Shown here piece after piece: positions 14,594 to 21,762 of a stretch of DNA of 32,018 nt (the stretch's first letter is position 1; each line of letters opens with the position of its first letter). Below the pieces are notes generated by a model. The model searched no databases. It was not told the origin of the DNA and saw nothing but the letters and a program-made list of their open reading frames with translations. The stretch lies in assembly GCA_937992175.1 (NCBI GenBank), contig CALKLF010000075.1:1-32018 (forward strand), read 5' to 3'. The stretch is from an uncultured Fimbriimonadales bacterium (GTDB lineage: Bacteria; Armatimonadota; Fimbriimonadia; Fimbriimonadales; GBS-DC). The position numbers and the translations under genes are program-made.

Positions 14594-15763
14594 ATGAGAA
14601 ATACGGTTTGCTTGATAACGGTTCTGATGATGTTGTGTAACGCGTTTGCGCAGCGCCTTACCTGGTTGGGCGGCCTGACGACAGGCGCTGGCAGCGTCGC
14701 ATGGGGCGTGTCGGCGGATGGTCGCACGGTCGTCGGCGTCAGCGGCGCGTACGGTCAGCGACGCGCGTTCATCTGGCGCGACGGCGTGGGGATGCAAGCC
14801 CTACCCCAGTTCGACGGCGCGACTGGCAGCGAGGCATGGAATGTGTCCGACAACGGCAGATATGTCGTGGGCGCGATTATCAATAGCAACTGGCAGTATC
14901 AGAACATCCGTTGGGACACACAGACGGGAACATTTTTAAATCTGGGCACTTTTGGCGGCGCAGAGGGGCGTGCGTTCGGAATCTCCGCCGACGGTTCAGT
15001 GGTCGCAGGCTACGCTTTCAGTAATGCTGGACCGTATTTCGCCTACCGCTGGACGGAAGGCGACGGGCTGGTCAGCAGCGGCAGGGCGTACAGCTGGGCG
15101 TATGGAATCTCCGCCGATGGGCAGACGGTCGTGGGAGTGCATTACAATCCGGGGGCGCGCGCCTTTCGCTGGCGGAGCGGCAACTTTGAGGAACTCGGCG
15201 TCGGCTTCGCCTACGCCTGCAGCGCAAACGGCGGCGTCGTGGTGGGCGTTACCTTCAACGATAGCAACCAGCAGAAGGCGTTCGTGTGGCACGAAGGGTA
15301 TGGGATGCAAATCCTGCCCGATTTCGGGAACATCGCCACTGCGAACGATGTCTCCGACGACGGCGCAGTGATTGTTGGTGAAGCGACCGTCGCAGGCTCA
15401 GGGCGACGCGCCGTTCGTTGGACAAGTGCAGGTGCAGAAGACTTGAACACCACCTACGCCAGCTTGCTTGCCGACGGCTCCACACTGACCACCGCCACAC
15501 GCATTTCGGCAAATGGACGCTTCATCGTGGGCTTGGGGCGACATCAAGGCGTAGACCATGCGTTCCTGCTGGATACGCAGGCGTGCGCTGCCCATAGCGG
15601 CGATGTGGACGCGAACGGCTGTATCGACGACGCCGACCTGCTCGCTGTGCTGTTCGCTTTTGGCGCGACAGGCGCGAACTTGCCCGAAGACGCCAACTGC
15701 GACGGCATGGTAGACGACGCCGACTTACTGATTGTATTGTTCAACTTCGGACAGGGATGCTAA
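14594..15763 (+). CDS. Secreted HAF-repeat protein with C-terminal dockerin-like pair
   Basis: A 389-residue protein with signal peptide (MRNTVCLITVLMMLCNAFAQ), then a beta-propeller-like array of HAF repeats: units of the type WGVSADGRTVVG followed by RAFIWRDGVGMQALP, repeated about six or seven times (AWNVSDNGRYVVG, AFGISADGSVVAG, AYGISADGQTVVG, CSANGGVVVG, ANDVSDDGAVIVG, ISANGRFIVG). The last 55 residues hold two calcium-loop repeats (DVDANGCIDDADLLAVLFAF and DANCDGMVDDADLLIVLFNF) ending GQGC. HAF proteins are extracellular, with unknown function. The ATG at 14594 follows a GGAG by 5 nt; an upstream in-frame GTG would spoil the signal peptide. A paralogue is at 20152-21399. Confidence 0.85.
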   Translation: MRNTVCLITVLMMLCNAFAQRLTWLGGLTTGAGSVAWGVSADGRTVVGVSGAYGQRRAFIWRDGVGMQALPQFDGATGSEAWNVSDNGRYVVGAIINSNWQYQNIRWDTQTGTFLNLGTFGGAEGRAFGISADGSVVAGYAFSNAGPYFAYRWTEGDGLVSSGRAYSWAYGISADGQTVVGVHYNPGARAFRWRSGNFEELGVGFAYACSANGGVVVGVTFNDSNQQKAFVWHEGYGMQILPDFGNIATANDVSDDGAVIVGEATVAGSGRRAVRWTSAGAEDLNTTYASLLADGSTLTTATRISANGRFIVGLGRHQGVDHAFLLDTQACAAHSGDVDANGCIDDADLLAVLFAFGATGANLPEDANCDGMVDDADLLIVLFNFGQGC

Positions 15764-15770
15764 GTATAGG

Positions 15771-15776
15771 TATAAT
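15771..15776 (+). promoter_or_regulatory. -10 element upstream of the small ORF and SARP gene
   Basis: GGTATAATCCC motif with TATAAT at 15771-15776, identical in its flanks to the rnc promoter box. It follows the HAF stop codon by 7 bp and is the likely promoter for the small ORF and SARP gene. Confidence 0.5.
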
Positions 15777-15801
15777 CCCTCCTGACGGGGATGGCGAATC
15801 C

Positions 15802-15966
15802 GTGGACAGTAGGAGACGGTTTTGCTTTACTGAATTGAGCGTGCTGGTCAATCCGTGTTATCTTGATGAGGCGCGTGGGGCAACGCTGGACTATTCGGAG
15901 CCGCCGTTCAGTGCTGAGAATGTAGCGCGGATTAATGACCTACTCAACGCACGTGGAGTGCGATAA
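15802..15966 (+). CDS. Small hypothetical protein upstream of the SARP regulator
   Basis: A 54-residue open frame not recognised as any known family. The C-terminal part (SAENVARINDLLNARGVR) looks like a genuine amphipathic helix and its codon use matches neighbours. It ends 4 bp before the SARP start codon, so translation may be coupled. The start is uncertain: GTG at 15802 is used, but GTG at 15841 would give 41 residues. There is no clear Shine-Dalgarno sequence. An alternative is that this is a non-coding leader; another short frame, ATG at 15791, encodes only 15 residues. Confidence 0.4.
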   Translation: MDSRRRFCFTELSVLVNPCYLDEARGATLDYSEPPFSAENVARINDLLNARGVR

Positions 15967-15970
15967 TCAT

Positions 15971-18796
15971 ATGATATGGACATGTCGACTACTGGGAGGG
16001 CTGAGTTTAGAGAACGGTGAACGGCGCATCGAGCGGTTTCGCACGGAGAAGACCGCGCTGCTGCTGGGCTACTTGGCGTATCACAGGGGCGAGTGGTTTG
16101 AGCGCGTGACACTGGCGGATCTGTTCTGGGGCGATGGGCGCGACCCCGACGCCAGTTTGCGCACTGCGCTTAGCTCGCTGCGCCGACAACTGGAACCCGC
16201 AGGCATTCCGACAGGCAGCGTGTTGCAAACCGCAGGCAACCGCGTTCGCCTTAGCCCTGAGGCGGTAGAAACGGATGCCGCGCAATTTCGGAGCCTGCTG
16301 CAACGCGCCCGCTGGGTGGAAGATGACGACGAACGCCTCGCCTTGCTCACCGACGCACTACGCCTCTATGCGGGCGAGCTGCTGCAGGGCTATGAGGCGG
16401 AGTGGTTGCTCACGCCGCGCGCTGTGCTGGAACGGGAGTACCTCCGCGCCCTGCAGGAAGCAGTCGCCGAACTTTTGAAGGCAGGCGACCACGACGCGGC
16501 GCAAGCGTTCGCCGAGCAGGCGACGCAGATTTACCCCCTTAGCGAGGAGGCGGCACAGGTGCTGATCCGCGTCTACTTCAGTCTGAACCAGCCTGCGCTG
16601 GCGGAAGCCGCTTACCGATGCTACCAGAATAATCTTGCGCGGACGCTGGGCGACTACCCACGCTTCACACTGGAGTCGCTCCGCGATAATCGGCTGCCTG
16701 TCGGCGCGGCGCGCCGAGCGCTGAGGGCTTTTGACCCGCCGTTCCGTATACGCCCGCGCGCCGCTGTGCCCGCGCCGCTGACGCGATTTTTCGGGCGCGA
16801 GGAGGAACTAACCTGCACGATAGCGCTACTGCAGCAGGGCGCGCGGTTAATTACCTTCACGGGACCGCCGGGCGTTGGTAAAACGCGCCTGGGACAGGAG
16901 CTGGGCTTGCGACTGGAAGCGACCTATCAGGGGCGCGTGTTCTGGGTCGTGCTGCGCGAGGCGCGCTGTGAGGTGGAGGCACGGCGGGCGTTTGCGCAGG
17001 CGTTCGAGTGCGATGCCGAGGGGAACAGCGATACGCTGCTCGATGCGCTCGCAGGGCGGATTGGCGACGCGCCCGCCCTGCTAATCACTGACAACTGGGA
17101 ACAGGTTCTGGACGCGGCGCCGCTGCTCGCGAGTCTGCTCCAACGCTTGCCGCGTCTGCAGGCAGTCGCCCTCTCACGCCATCCGCTGGAGCTGGAGGGG
17201 GAGCGCTGGCTGACGCTGGAGGCGTTGCCTCTGCCTGACGCCGACGCGCCGCTGGAAACGCTGCAGACGAACCCCGCCGTCGCGCTGTTCGTGGACAGGG
17301 CGCAGGCGGTTCGCCCCGATTTCGGGCTTACGCCTGCCAACGCGCCCAAAGTCGCCGAACTGTGTCGGATACTGGAGGGCACGCCGCTGGCAATTGAACT
17401 TGCGGCGGCGCAGCTTGCTAATTGCTCCTTGAATCAACTCCTCAGCACGGCGCACACACGACTTGACTGGCTCAACCGCCGCCGCGATGTGGGCTATCCG
17501 CACCGTTCGTTGCAAGCTGCGCTGGAGAGCAGCTACGCCCTGCTTAGCCCGCCGCTCCAGCGCGCGTTTGCGAACTTATCCTTCCTGCAAGGGGAATGGG
17601 ACGCGACGCTGGCGGATGCAGTGCTGGAGGAGTCAGCTGTGCCTGTGCTGGAGCAGTTGACGCGCTATTCGCTCGTACAGCGCCGCTGGACGGACGAGAC
17701 GCCCTTCTACAGCATGCTCGAAGCGGTGCGCTTGTTCGGGCAACGCAAGCGGGGCGGGCGCGAGGATATGCTACTCCAGCGAATCTTCGGCTACTTTGAA
17801 CGGCTGGGGCAGACCTTGCAGGCGGAGTTCAACACGGCGGCGCAGCTCGGGTGGCTCTTTCGGCTCCGACGACTTTACCCGAACTTGCACGCTGCGCTGG
17901 AATGGGGTGTCGCGCATGCGCCTCGACGCGCGGCGACCCTGATTGTGGGCTACGGCTATTTTCTGGACTGGGAACAGCGCTGGGAGGAAGGGCGGCGCTG
18001 GTGTGTGCGCTTGCTAAGCAGCAACGCGCTCTCGCGGCGTCAACGGGCGCAACTGCTGAGCTGGCTGGGACTGTTTCTGTTGCGACGGGAGCAGTACGAA
18101 CAGGCGGAGGCGCATCTGCACGAGAGCATCCACCTGTGCCGCGCCCTACGCGATTATGACGAGCTAGCAGGGGCGTACAACATGTTAGCGCTGACTCTAC
18201 AGGGGCGAGGTCGTTTCACCGAGGCAGCGGAGGCGTATGAGTGCGGAGTTTGTGCGGCGCGGTGCAACGCGCGTCCGATAATCCTTGCGCCGCTGCTTAA
18301 CAACTGGGGCGCGCTCTGCCTGAAGCAGAAACGGCTGGATGAGGCACACGCGCTACTGAGCGAAGCCCACGCGCTCTATCGGCAAATCCAGGCTCCGCTG
18401 CCGCTTGCGAACACGCTCAACTTGCTGGCAGCATGCTACGCGCATCAGGGACAGTTTGCCGAAGCCCAGACTTGCCTGCAACAAGCCCTCCAGAACTACG
18501 CTATTGCAGGCTACTCGAACGGGGTCGCTACTATGTATAACAACCTCGCCGACCTATGTCTGAGGCAGGGGCTGCTGGCGGAGGCGGAAGCGTGGCTCGC
18601 CCAGGCGCGTCGGACATGTGAACAAGGCGGTTGCACGCTCCATTTACAGGGAGTACTCTTGATTACGGAAGCCCAGCTGCGAGTAGCGCAAGGGCTTCAT
18701 GAAGAAGGGGCAAAGTTGCTGGATCAGTGTCGCCAGATGGCGCACGCTCTGCCCGCTCTGGGACAGCTGTTAGAAGAGGCGGCAGCGGTTGTTTAA
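15971..18796 (+). CDS. SARP/AfsR-type regulator: winged helix, BTAD, NB-ARC-like ATPase and TPR
   Basis: A 941-residue multidomain transcription regulator. Residues 1-90 form an OmpR-like winged helix (CRLLGGLSLENGE, TLADLFWGDGRDPDASLRTA). Residues 95-240 match a bacterial transcriptional activation domain (YAGELLQGYEAEWLL, ALAEAAYRCYQNNLARTLGDYP). An STAND/NB-ARC-like ATPase follows, with P-loop FTGPPGVGKTRLGQEL near 296 and a Walker-B-like LLITDNWEQVLD near 369, in which Thr-Asp replaces the more usual Leu-Asp. Then come LEGTPLAIELAAAQL and a C-terminal TPR array (about 710-930, e.g. ANTLNLLAACYAHQGQFAEA). Such proteins sense a ligand or protein through the ATPase/TPR part and activate targets by binding direct repeats. 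The stop TAA is completed by the first bases of the adjacent repeat element, so the C-terminus may have been altered. Confidence 0.88.
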   Translation: MIWTCRLLGGLSLENGERRIERFRTEKTALLLGYLAYHRGEWFERVTLADLFWGDGRDPDASLRTALSSLRRQLEPAGIPTGSVLQTAGNRVRLSPEAVETDAAQFRSLLQRARWVEDDDERLALLTDALRLYAGELLQGYEAEWLLTPRAVLEREYLRALQEAVAELLKAGDHDAAQAFAEQATQIYPLSEEAAQVLIRVYFSLNQPALAEAAYRCYQNNLARTLGDYPRFTLESLRDNRLPVGAARRALRAFDPPFRIRPRAAVPAPLTRFFGREEELTCTIALLQQGARLITFTGPPGVGKTRLGQELGLRLEATYQGRVFWVVLREARCEVEARRAFAQAFECDAEGNSDTLLDALAGRIGDAPALLITDNWEQVLDAAPLLASLLQRLPRLQAVALSRHPLELEGERWLTLEALPLPDADAPLETLQTNPAVALFVDRAQAVRPDFGLTPANAPKVAELCRILEGTPLAIELAAAQLANCSLNQLLSTAHTRLDWLNRRRDVGYPHRSLQAALESSYALLSPPLQRAFANLSFLQGEWDATLADAVLEESAVPVLEQLTRYSLVQRRWTDETPFYSMLEAVRLFGQRKRGGREDMLLQRIFGYFERLGQTLQAEFNTAAQLGWLFRLRRLYPNLHAALEWGVAHAPRRAATLIVGYGYFLDWEQRWEEGRRWCVRLLSSNALSRRQRAQLLSWLGLFLLRREQYEQAEAHLHESIHLCRALRDYDELAGAYNMLALTLQGRGRFTEAAEAYECGVCAARCNARPIILAPLLNNWGALCLKQKRLDEAHALLSEAHALYRQIQAPLPLANTLNLLAACYAHQGQFAEAQTCLQQALQNYAIAGYSNGVATMYNNLADLCLRQGLLAEAEAWLAQARRTCEQGGCTLHLQGVLLITEAQLRVAQGLHEEGAKLLDQCRQMAHALPALGQLLEEAAAVV

Positions 18797-19088
18797 CCCA
18801 GATTGTTACCTATCTAAGCAGGGGAGATTCCTCGCTTCGCTCGGAATGACAAACTGGTTTTCGCAGAAATGAACTCGTCATTCCTCGTTTCGCTCGGAAT
18901 GACAAACTGGTTTTCGCAGAAATGAACTTGTCATTCCTCGCCTTCGGCTCGGAATGACAAACTGGTTTTCGCAGAAATGAACTTGTCATTCCTCGTTTCG
19001 CTCGGAATGACAAACTGGTTTTCGCAGAAATGAACTTGTCATTCCGAGCCGAAGGCGAGGAATCTCAGAATAGGTAGCAACCTGGGTT
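18795..19088. mobile_element. Inverted-repeat element carrying a tandem palindromic array
   Basis: Imperfect terminal inverted repeats: AACCCAGATTGTTACCTAT (18795-18813) against the complement of 19070-19088, 17 of 19 matching. Inside, a block from GAGATTCC (18824) to GGAATCTC (19066) is itself palindromic at its ends. It contains four GGAATGACAAACTGG starts at 18843, 18896, 18951 and 19004 (spacing 53, 55, 53 bp). Units differ mainly in the short palindrome between copies (CGCTTCGCTCGG, CGTTTCGCTCGG, CGCCTTCGGCTCGG). No transposase. The left end overlaps the SARP stop codon. A 67-residue open frame across it is a by-product of the repeats. Confidence 0.75.
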
Positions 19089-19128
19089 TTGATTAAGTCC
19101 CCCAAAGGTGAGCTTCTCTCGCTCTGGT

Positions 19129-19270
19129 GCGACGGCATTCCTGTCGTCGCGCCGCTTAGGTCTATTCACAAACGACATCACCACGCGCATCGGAATCTAC
19201 GCGATGATGCAGATTCCTGTCGTCGCGCCGCTCTGGTTTGTTCAACAAGCGACGGCATCCCTACCGTCGC
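19129..19270. repeat. Cluster of 22-nt hairpins (GCGACGG type)
   Basis: Two 9-4-9 hairpins: arms GCGACGGCA/TGTCGTCGC with loop TTCC (19129-19150), and GCGACGGCA/TACCGTCGC with loop TCCC (19249-19270). A decayed middle copy shares the 20-nt stretch ATTCCTGTCGTCGCGCCGCT with the first (19137-19156 and 19213-19232). Same architecture as the cluster at 26666-26832. No gene in this stretch. Confidence 0.65.
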
Positions 19271-19304
19271 GCAAGGACACAACCGCTGGCAAGTATTTCA
19301 CAGC

Positions 19305-19339
19305 GATTAAAAAATGTGTGGAGCCTTTGCAGGCTCCAC
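19305..19339 (-). terminator. Rho-independent terminator downstream of the cyclase gene
   Basis: On the minus strand a perfect 8-bp stem (GTGGAGCC/GGCTCCAC, 6-nt loop, 19318-19339) is followed by ACATTTTTT. It lies about 110 bp past the cyclase stop and is the only textbook intrinsic terminator in the window. Confidence 0.8.
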
Positions 19340-19379
19340 GAGAGGGAGGTTGGGTTAACAAGGCTGTGCGGTCTGCTCT

Positions 19380-19408
19380 GCCACCTGTGCGGTGGCATGC
19401 CTATTATA
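19380..19408 (-). other. Hairpin and -10-like box between cyclase stop and terminator
   Basis: GCCACC/GGTGGC hairpin (19380-19396) next to a minus-strand TATAAT (19408-19403). The segment from here to the terminator at 19305 could be a separately started RNA of about 90 nt. A TTGACA at 19438-19433 is 24 bp from the box, too far for a standard promoter. Confidence 0.2.
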
Positions 19409-19449
19409 ACCCAGTTTTGGGGAAGGAGGGTCTGTCAAATTTGCCAGAT

Positions 19450-20082
19450 TCAGCGCAAAGTACGCAACGCCACTCTCGCTGGCGCGCCGTCTGCGCCTTC
19501 GATCGGGAGGGGCATACAGATGAGTTCGTACTCGCCCGCCTCCACCTCGCTCAAGTTCAGCCCCTCGATGATAATCTTGCCTGCGCCGCACAAGATATGA
19601 TGCACTTCAGGCTTGGGGACGCCGAACCGTTCGATGGAGAGGTAATCGATGCCGACGACATCGACGGCGCGGCGCACGAGCCACTCGGCGGCGTCGGGCG
19701 TGAGGGCGACATGCGCCTTGTTGAACTCGGTCTCGCGTCCCCACAGGGCGCTGTTGTCGGTTTTGAGCAGCAGGCGTGTTGTGGTGGGGGGGATGCTGGC
19801 TTGCTCCAGCGCATCGGCAGTAATCGCTTTGTGTCCGCGCAGGTCGGCGACATAGGCGTAGCCAATCAGCCGCGCGAGTGGGATCTCGTGAACGCGCTTG
19901 CCTGCGTCGTTGAAGTGCCACGGGGCGTCGATGTGCGTACCTGAATGGGTTCCAATCTGCAACCGCGAGCCGTTCGCAATCGCACCCTCAGCGATGCGCG
20001 CCACAGGAATCAACTCGAACGGCGCGTCGCCTGGGTAAGTCGGCATCGGCTTGCGCAAAGGGACGCTGATGTCGATAATCAT
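19450..20082 (-). CDS. Cyclase-family metal-dependent hydrolase (kynurenine formamidase-like)
   Basis: A 210-residue protein of the cyclase/arylformamidase (KynB-like) family. It starts with the strand MIIDISVPLRKPMPTYPGD, then the metal-binding signature GTHSGTHIDAPWHF (H-x3-H-x-D) at about residues 45-58. Later come LLLKTDNSALW, VGIDYLSIERFG and the final GADGAPARVALR. Known members hydrolyse N-formylkynurenine or related amides, or act as isatin hydrolases. Without other kynurenine-pathway genes nearby the substrate is open. The frame continues 21 codons upstream, but the ATG at 20082 lies 9 nt behind a TATAAT box and matches the family N-terminus, so a leaderless or near-leaderless start is chosen. 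Confidence 0.85.
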   Translation of the reverse strand: MIIDISVPLRKPMPTYPGDAPFELIPVARIAEGAIANGSRLQIGTHSGTHIDAPWHFNDAGKRVHEIPLARLIGYAYVADLRGHKAITADALEQASIPPTTTRLLLKTDNSALWGRETEFNKAHVALTPDAAEWLVRRAVDVVGIDYLSIERFGVPKPEVHHILCGAGKIIIEGLNLSEVEAGEYELICMPLPIEGADGAPARVALRTLR

Positions 20083-20091
20083 CGGAAGGGG

Positions 20092-20097
20092 ATTATA
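20092..20097 (-). promoter_or_regulatory. -10 element of the cyclase gene, near-leaderless
   Basis: TATAAT in the context GGTATAATCCC, minus strand, 9 nt before the ATG at 20082. No Shine-Dalgarno sequence fits between. Confidence 0.55.
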
Positions 20098-20151
20098 CCG
20101 CAAGCAGAATAGGGGGCTTCCCATCCCGTTCGAGATGGGAAGCAACAGCGG

Positions 20152-21399
20152 TCAGCAGCCCTGACCGAATGAGAAAAGCACTTCTAACAGATCCGCGTCG
20201 TCGACAATGCCGTCGCTATTCACATCGGCTTGGGAGTTCGCGCCGCCGAAGTCGAACAGCACAGTCAGCAGATCCGCGTCGTCTACACAGCCATCACCGT
20301 TCACATCGGCGTCCACATAGGGCGCGCCCGTATCCAGCAGGAACGCTTCGTTGCGATTCGTGGTGGCGTTGTAACCCCATCCAACGATATAACGCCCATC
20401 CGCAGAAACGCCCCGCGCCGAGCGCAGCGCGCTCGCCCCGCTCAGGAGACTACTGTAGACGGTGTTAAGATTTTCCATGCCCCGCCTCGTCCAGCGGACA
20501 GCGATGAGATTCATATCAGGGTCGCGCGCGTCGCCCACGATTACCTTGCCGTTGCGGGAAATATCCTGGGCGGCGCTGAGCAACCAGCCCTCAGGAGTGG
20601 GCAAGACGCGTATCCCCGTCGATTCTGTCCAGCGAAAGCCTGTTCGGTAACCGTACTGGTTCAGTCCGAATCCGACCACGATGCTCCCGTCGCCCGAAAC
20701 CGCGACTGCTTCGATAGACGCGCCGCCCAGATCGCCGATGTCGACCATTCCGGTTTGTTGAGTCCATCGAAAAGCACGACGGCGATTGAAGGCGTCGTTC
20801 GCGTTGCCTACGATAACGCGTCCATCTGCCGAAACAGCGCGAGCCGCGCCGCTGGTGCCGCCCAAAGTTCCCAGCTGCACAGGCGGCTGGTTCGTGCGCC
20901 AAACGCAGGGGCGAGTATAACCAAATAAATCCGTCGTCCACCCCACAATCACTGTTCCGTCAGGGGTGATATCGTTCGCATAGGTCTGGGAGCCTGCAGC
21001 TATCGGCGGCAGTGGCGAGAAAGTCGAGTTCGCCCACTTGTAGCCACGCCACTGACCGCTTGAATTCGCACTGGAGCCAACCACCTGCACGACTCCGTCA
21101 ACAAGGGCAATTGCGTGAGCGTAGGAACGATTATCAAATCCACTTACGGTACCTATCGAGGTCAGCCCTACTCCAGTTCGCCACAGGAACGCACGTTCAC
21201 CGCTACTGGTTGACGAATAACCGACTACCGCGTTGCCATCATCTGTCACATCGTCCGCCAAGGCAAAATTGCCACCAGGCAGCGTACCTAACCAGATCAA
21301 TCTCGGCTCGTCTGCACTACTCGACGACAGAGCGCCTATCACCAGAATCGCTAGACATCCTCTCAGCCAACTCATCAGGTTGACGGCTCTTTCCTTCAT
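20152..21399 (-). CDS. Secreted HAF-repeat protein with C-terminal dockerin-like pair (paralogue)
   Basis: A 415-residue paralogue of the protein at 14594-15763. A signal peptide (hydrophobic core CLAILVIGALSSSS) is followed by RLIWLGTLPGG and about seven HAF units (DDVTDDGNAVVGYS, NDITPDGTVIVG, ARAVSADGRVIVG, AVAVSGDGSIVVG, QDISRNGKVIVG, ARGVSADGRYIVG). It ends in two calcium-loop repeats, DVNGDGCVDDADLLTVLFDF and DVNSDGIVDDADLLEVLFSF, and the terminal GQGC. Function unknown, extracellular. The ATG at 21399 has GAGGTGA about 9 nt upstream. A GTG at 21408 overlaps that Shine-Dalgarno sequence, and a third option, the ATG before SWLRGCLAIL, would also keep the signal peptide. Confidence 0.85.
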   Translation of the reverse strand: MKERAVNLMSWLRGCLAILVIGALSSSSADEPRLIWLGTLPGGNFALADDVTDDGNAVVGYSSTSSGERAFLWRTGVGLTSIGTVSGFDNRSYAHAIALVDGVVQVVGSSANSSGQWRGYKWANSTFSPLPPIAAGSQTYANDITPDGTVIVGWTTDLFGYTRPCVWRTNQPPVQLGTLGGTSGAARAVSADGRVIVGNANDAFNRRRAFRWTQQTGMVDIGDLGGASIEAVAVSGDGSIVVGFGLNQYGYRTGFRWTESTGIRVLPTPEGWLLSAAQDISRNGKVIVGDARDPDMNLIAVRWTRRGMENLNTVYSSLLSGASALRSARGVSADGRYIVGWGYNATTNRNEAFLLDTGAPYVDADVNGDGCVDDADLLTVLFDFGGANSQADVNSDGIVDDADLLEVLFSFGQGC

Positions 21400-21420
21400 A
21401 AGAATCACCTCACTTTGTTA

Positions 21421-21434
21421 ATTATATAATTATA
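21421..21434 (-). promoter_or_regulatory. Two overlapping -10 candidates for the HAF gene
   Basis: Minus-strand TATAAT at 21434-21429 and again at 21426-21421 in a very A+T-rich patch, just upstream of the GAGGTGA ribosome binding site. Confidence 0.5.
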
Positions 21435-21461
21435 CCCTAATTTAGAGACTGTCGAGTGGAT

Positions 21462-21659
21462 TAAGTTCCTCAAATGTGAAAGCGCGCCCACAGGTGGAAT
21501 AAATCCCTTATGGCGTGGGAGGCGCTCGTGGGCTTGCCCAAGCAATCGGCGCACGAGATGCCTCGCTGCGCTCGGCATGACAGGGGGTGCGCAAAGCCTG
21601 TCATTCCGAGCCGCAGGCGAGGAATCTCAACAGGGACTTTTTAGTATTTGAGGAACTTA
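21462..21659. mobile_element. MITE-like element with 14-bp perfect terminal inverted repeats
   Basis: TAAGTTCCTCAAAT (21462-21475) and its exact complement ATTTGAGGAACTTA (21646-21659) bound 198 bp. The outermost TA could be a target duplication. Inside is an inverted pair of the GATTCC/GGAATGACA module (GAGATGCCTCGCTGCGCTCGG from 21559, and its partner ending GAGGAATCTC by about 21630). No open frame with coding character. Confidence 0.75.
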
Positions 21660-21689
21660 CCAGCCGTCAATCTCTGGAACTCCTCTGTA

Positions 21690-21754
21690 GGTTCCCCCTA
21701 TGCAGTAGGGAGAACCAAGCGTAATTGGGTTCCCCTCGCGAAGCGGGGAGAACC
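21690..21754. repeat. Pair of 27-nt hairpins ending GAGAACC
   Basis: GGTTCCCCCTA/TAGGGAGAACC with loop TGCAG (21690-21716), and GGTTCCCCTCG/CGGGGAGAACC with loop CGAAG (21728-21754). Both are 11-5-11 and both carry the same C-A mismatch at the sixth pair, so they are related copies whose inner stem has changed. Confidence 0.6.
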
Positions 21755-21762
21755 TGCAGGAA

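Noticed and set aside
15791-15838. 15-codon frame starting ATG after the GGTATAATCCC box
   Set aside because: Too short to support, no ribosome binding site, and it overlaps a longer candidate frame.
18810-19013. 67-residue minus-strand frame with repeated SFRAKRGMTSSF units
   Set aside because: It is a translation of the palindromic tandem repeat and has no ribosome binding site.
18824-19066. Regular repeats resembling a CRISPR array
   Set aside because: Unit spacing is 53-55 bp, but nearly the whole unit is repeated, there are no unique spacers of 30-40 bp, and no cas genes are near.
19108-19944. 278-residue plus-strand frame
   Set aside because: It covers hairpins, the terminator and the antisense of the cyclase gene, which has clear motifs on the other strand.
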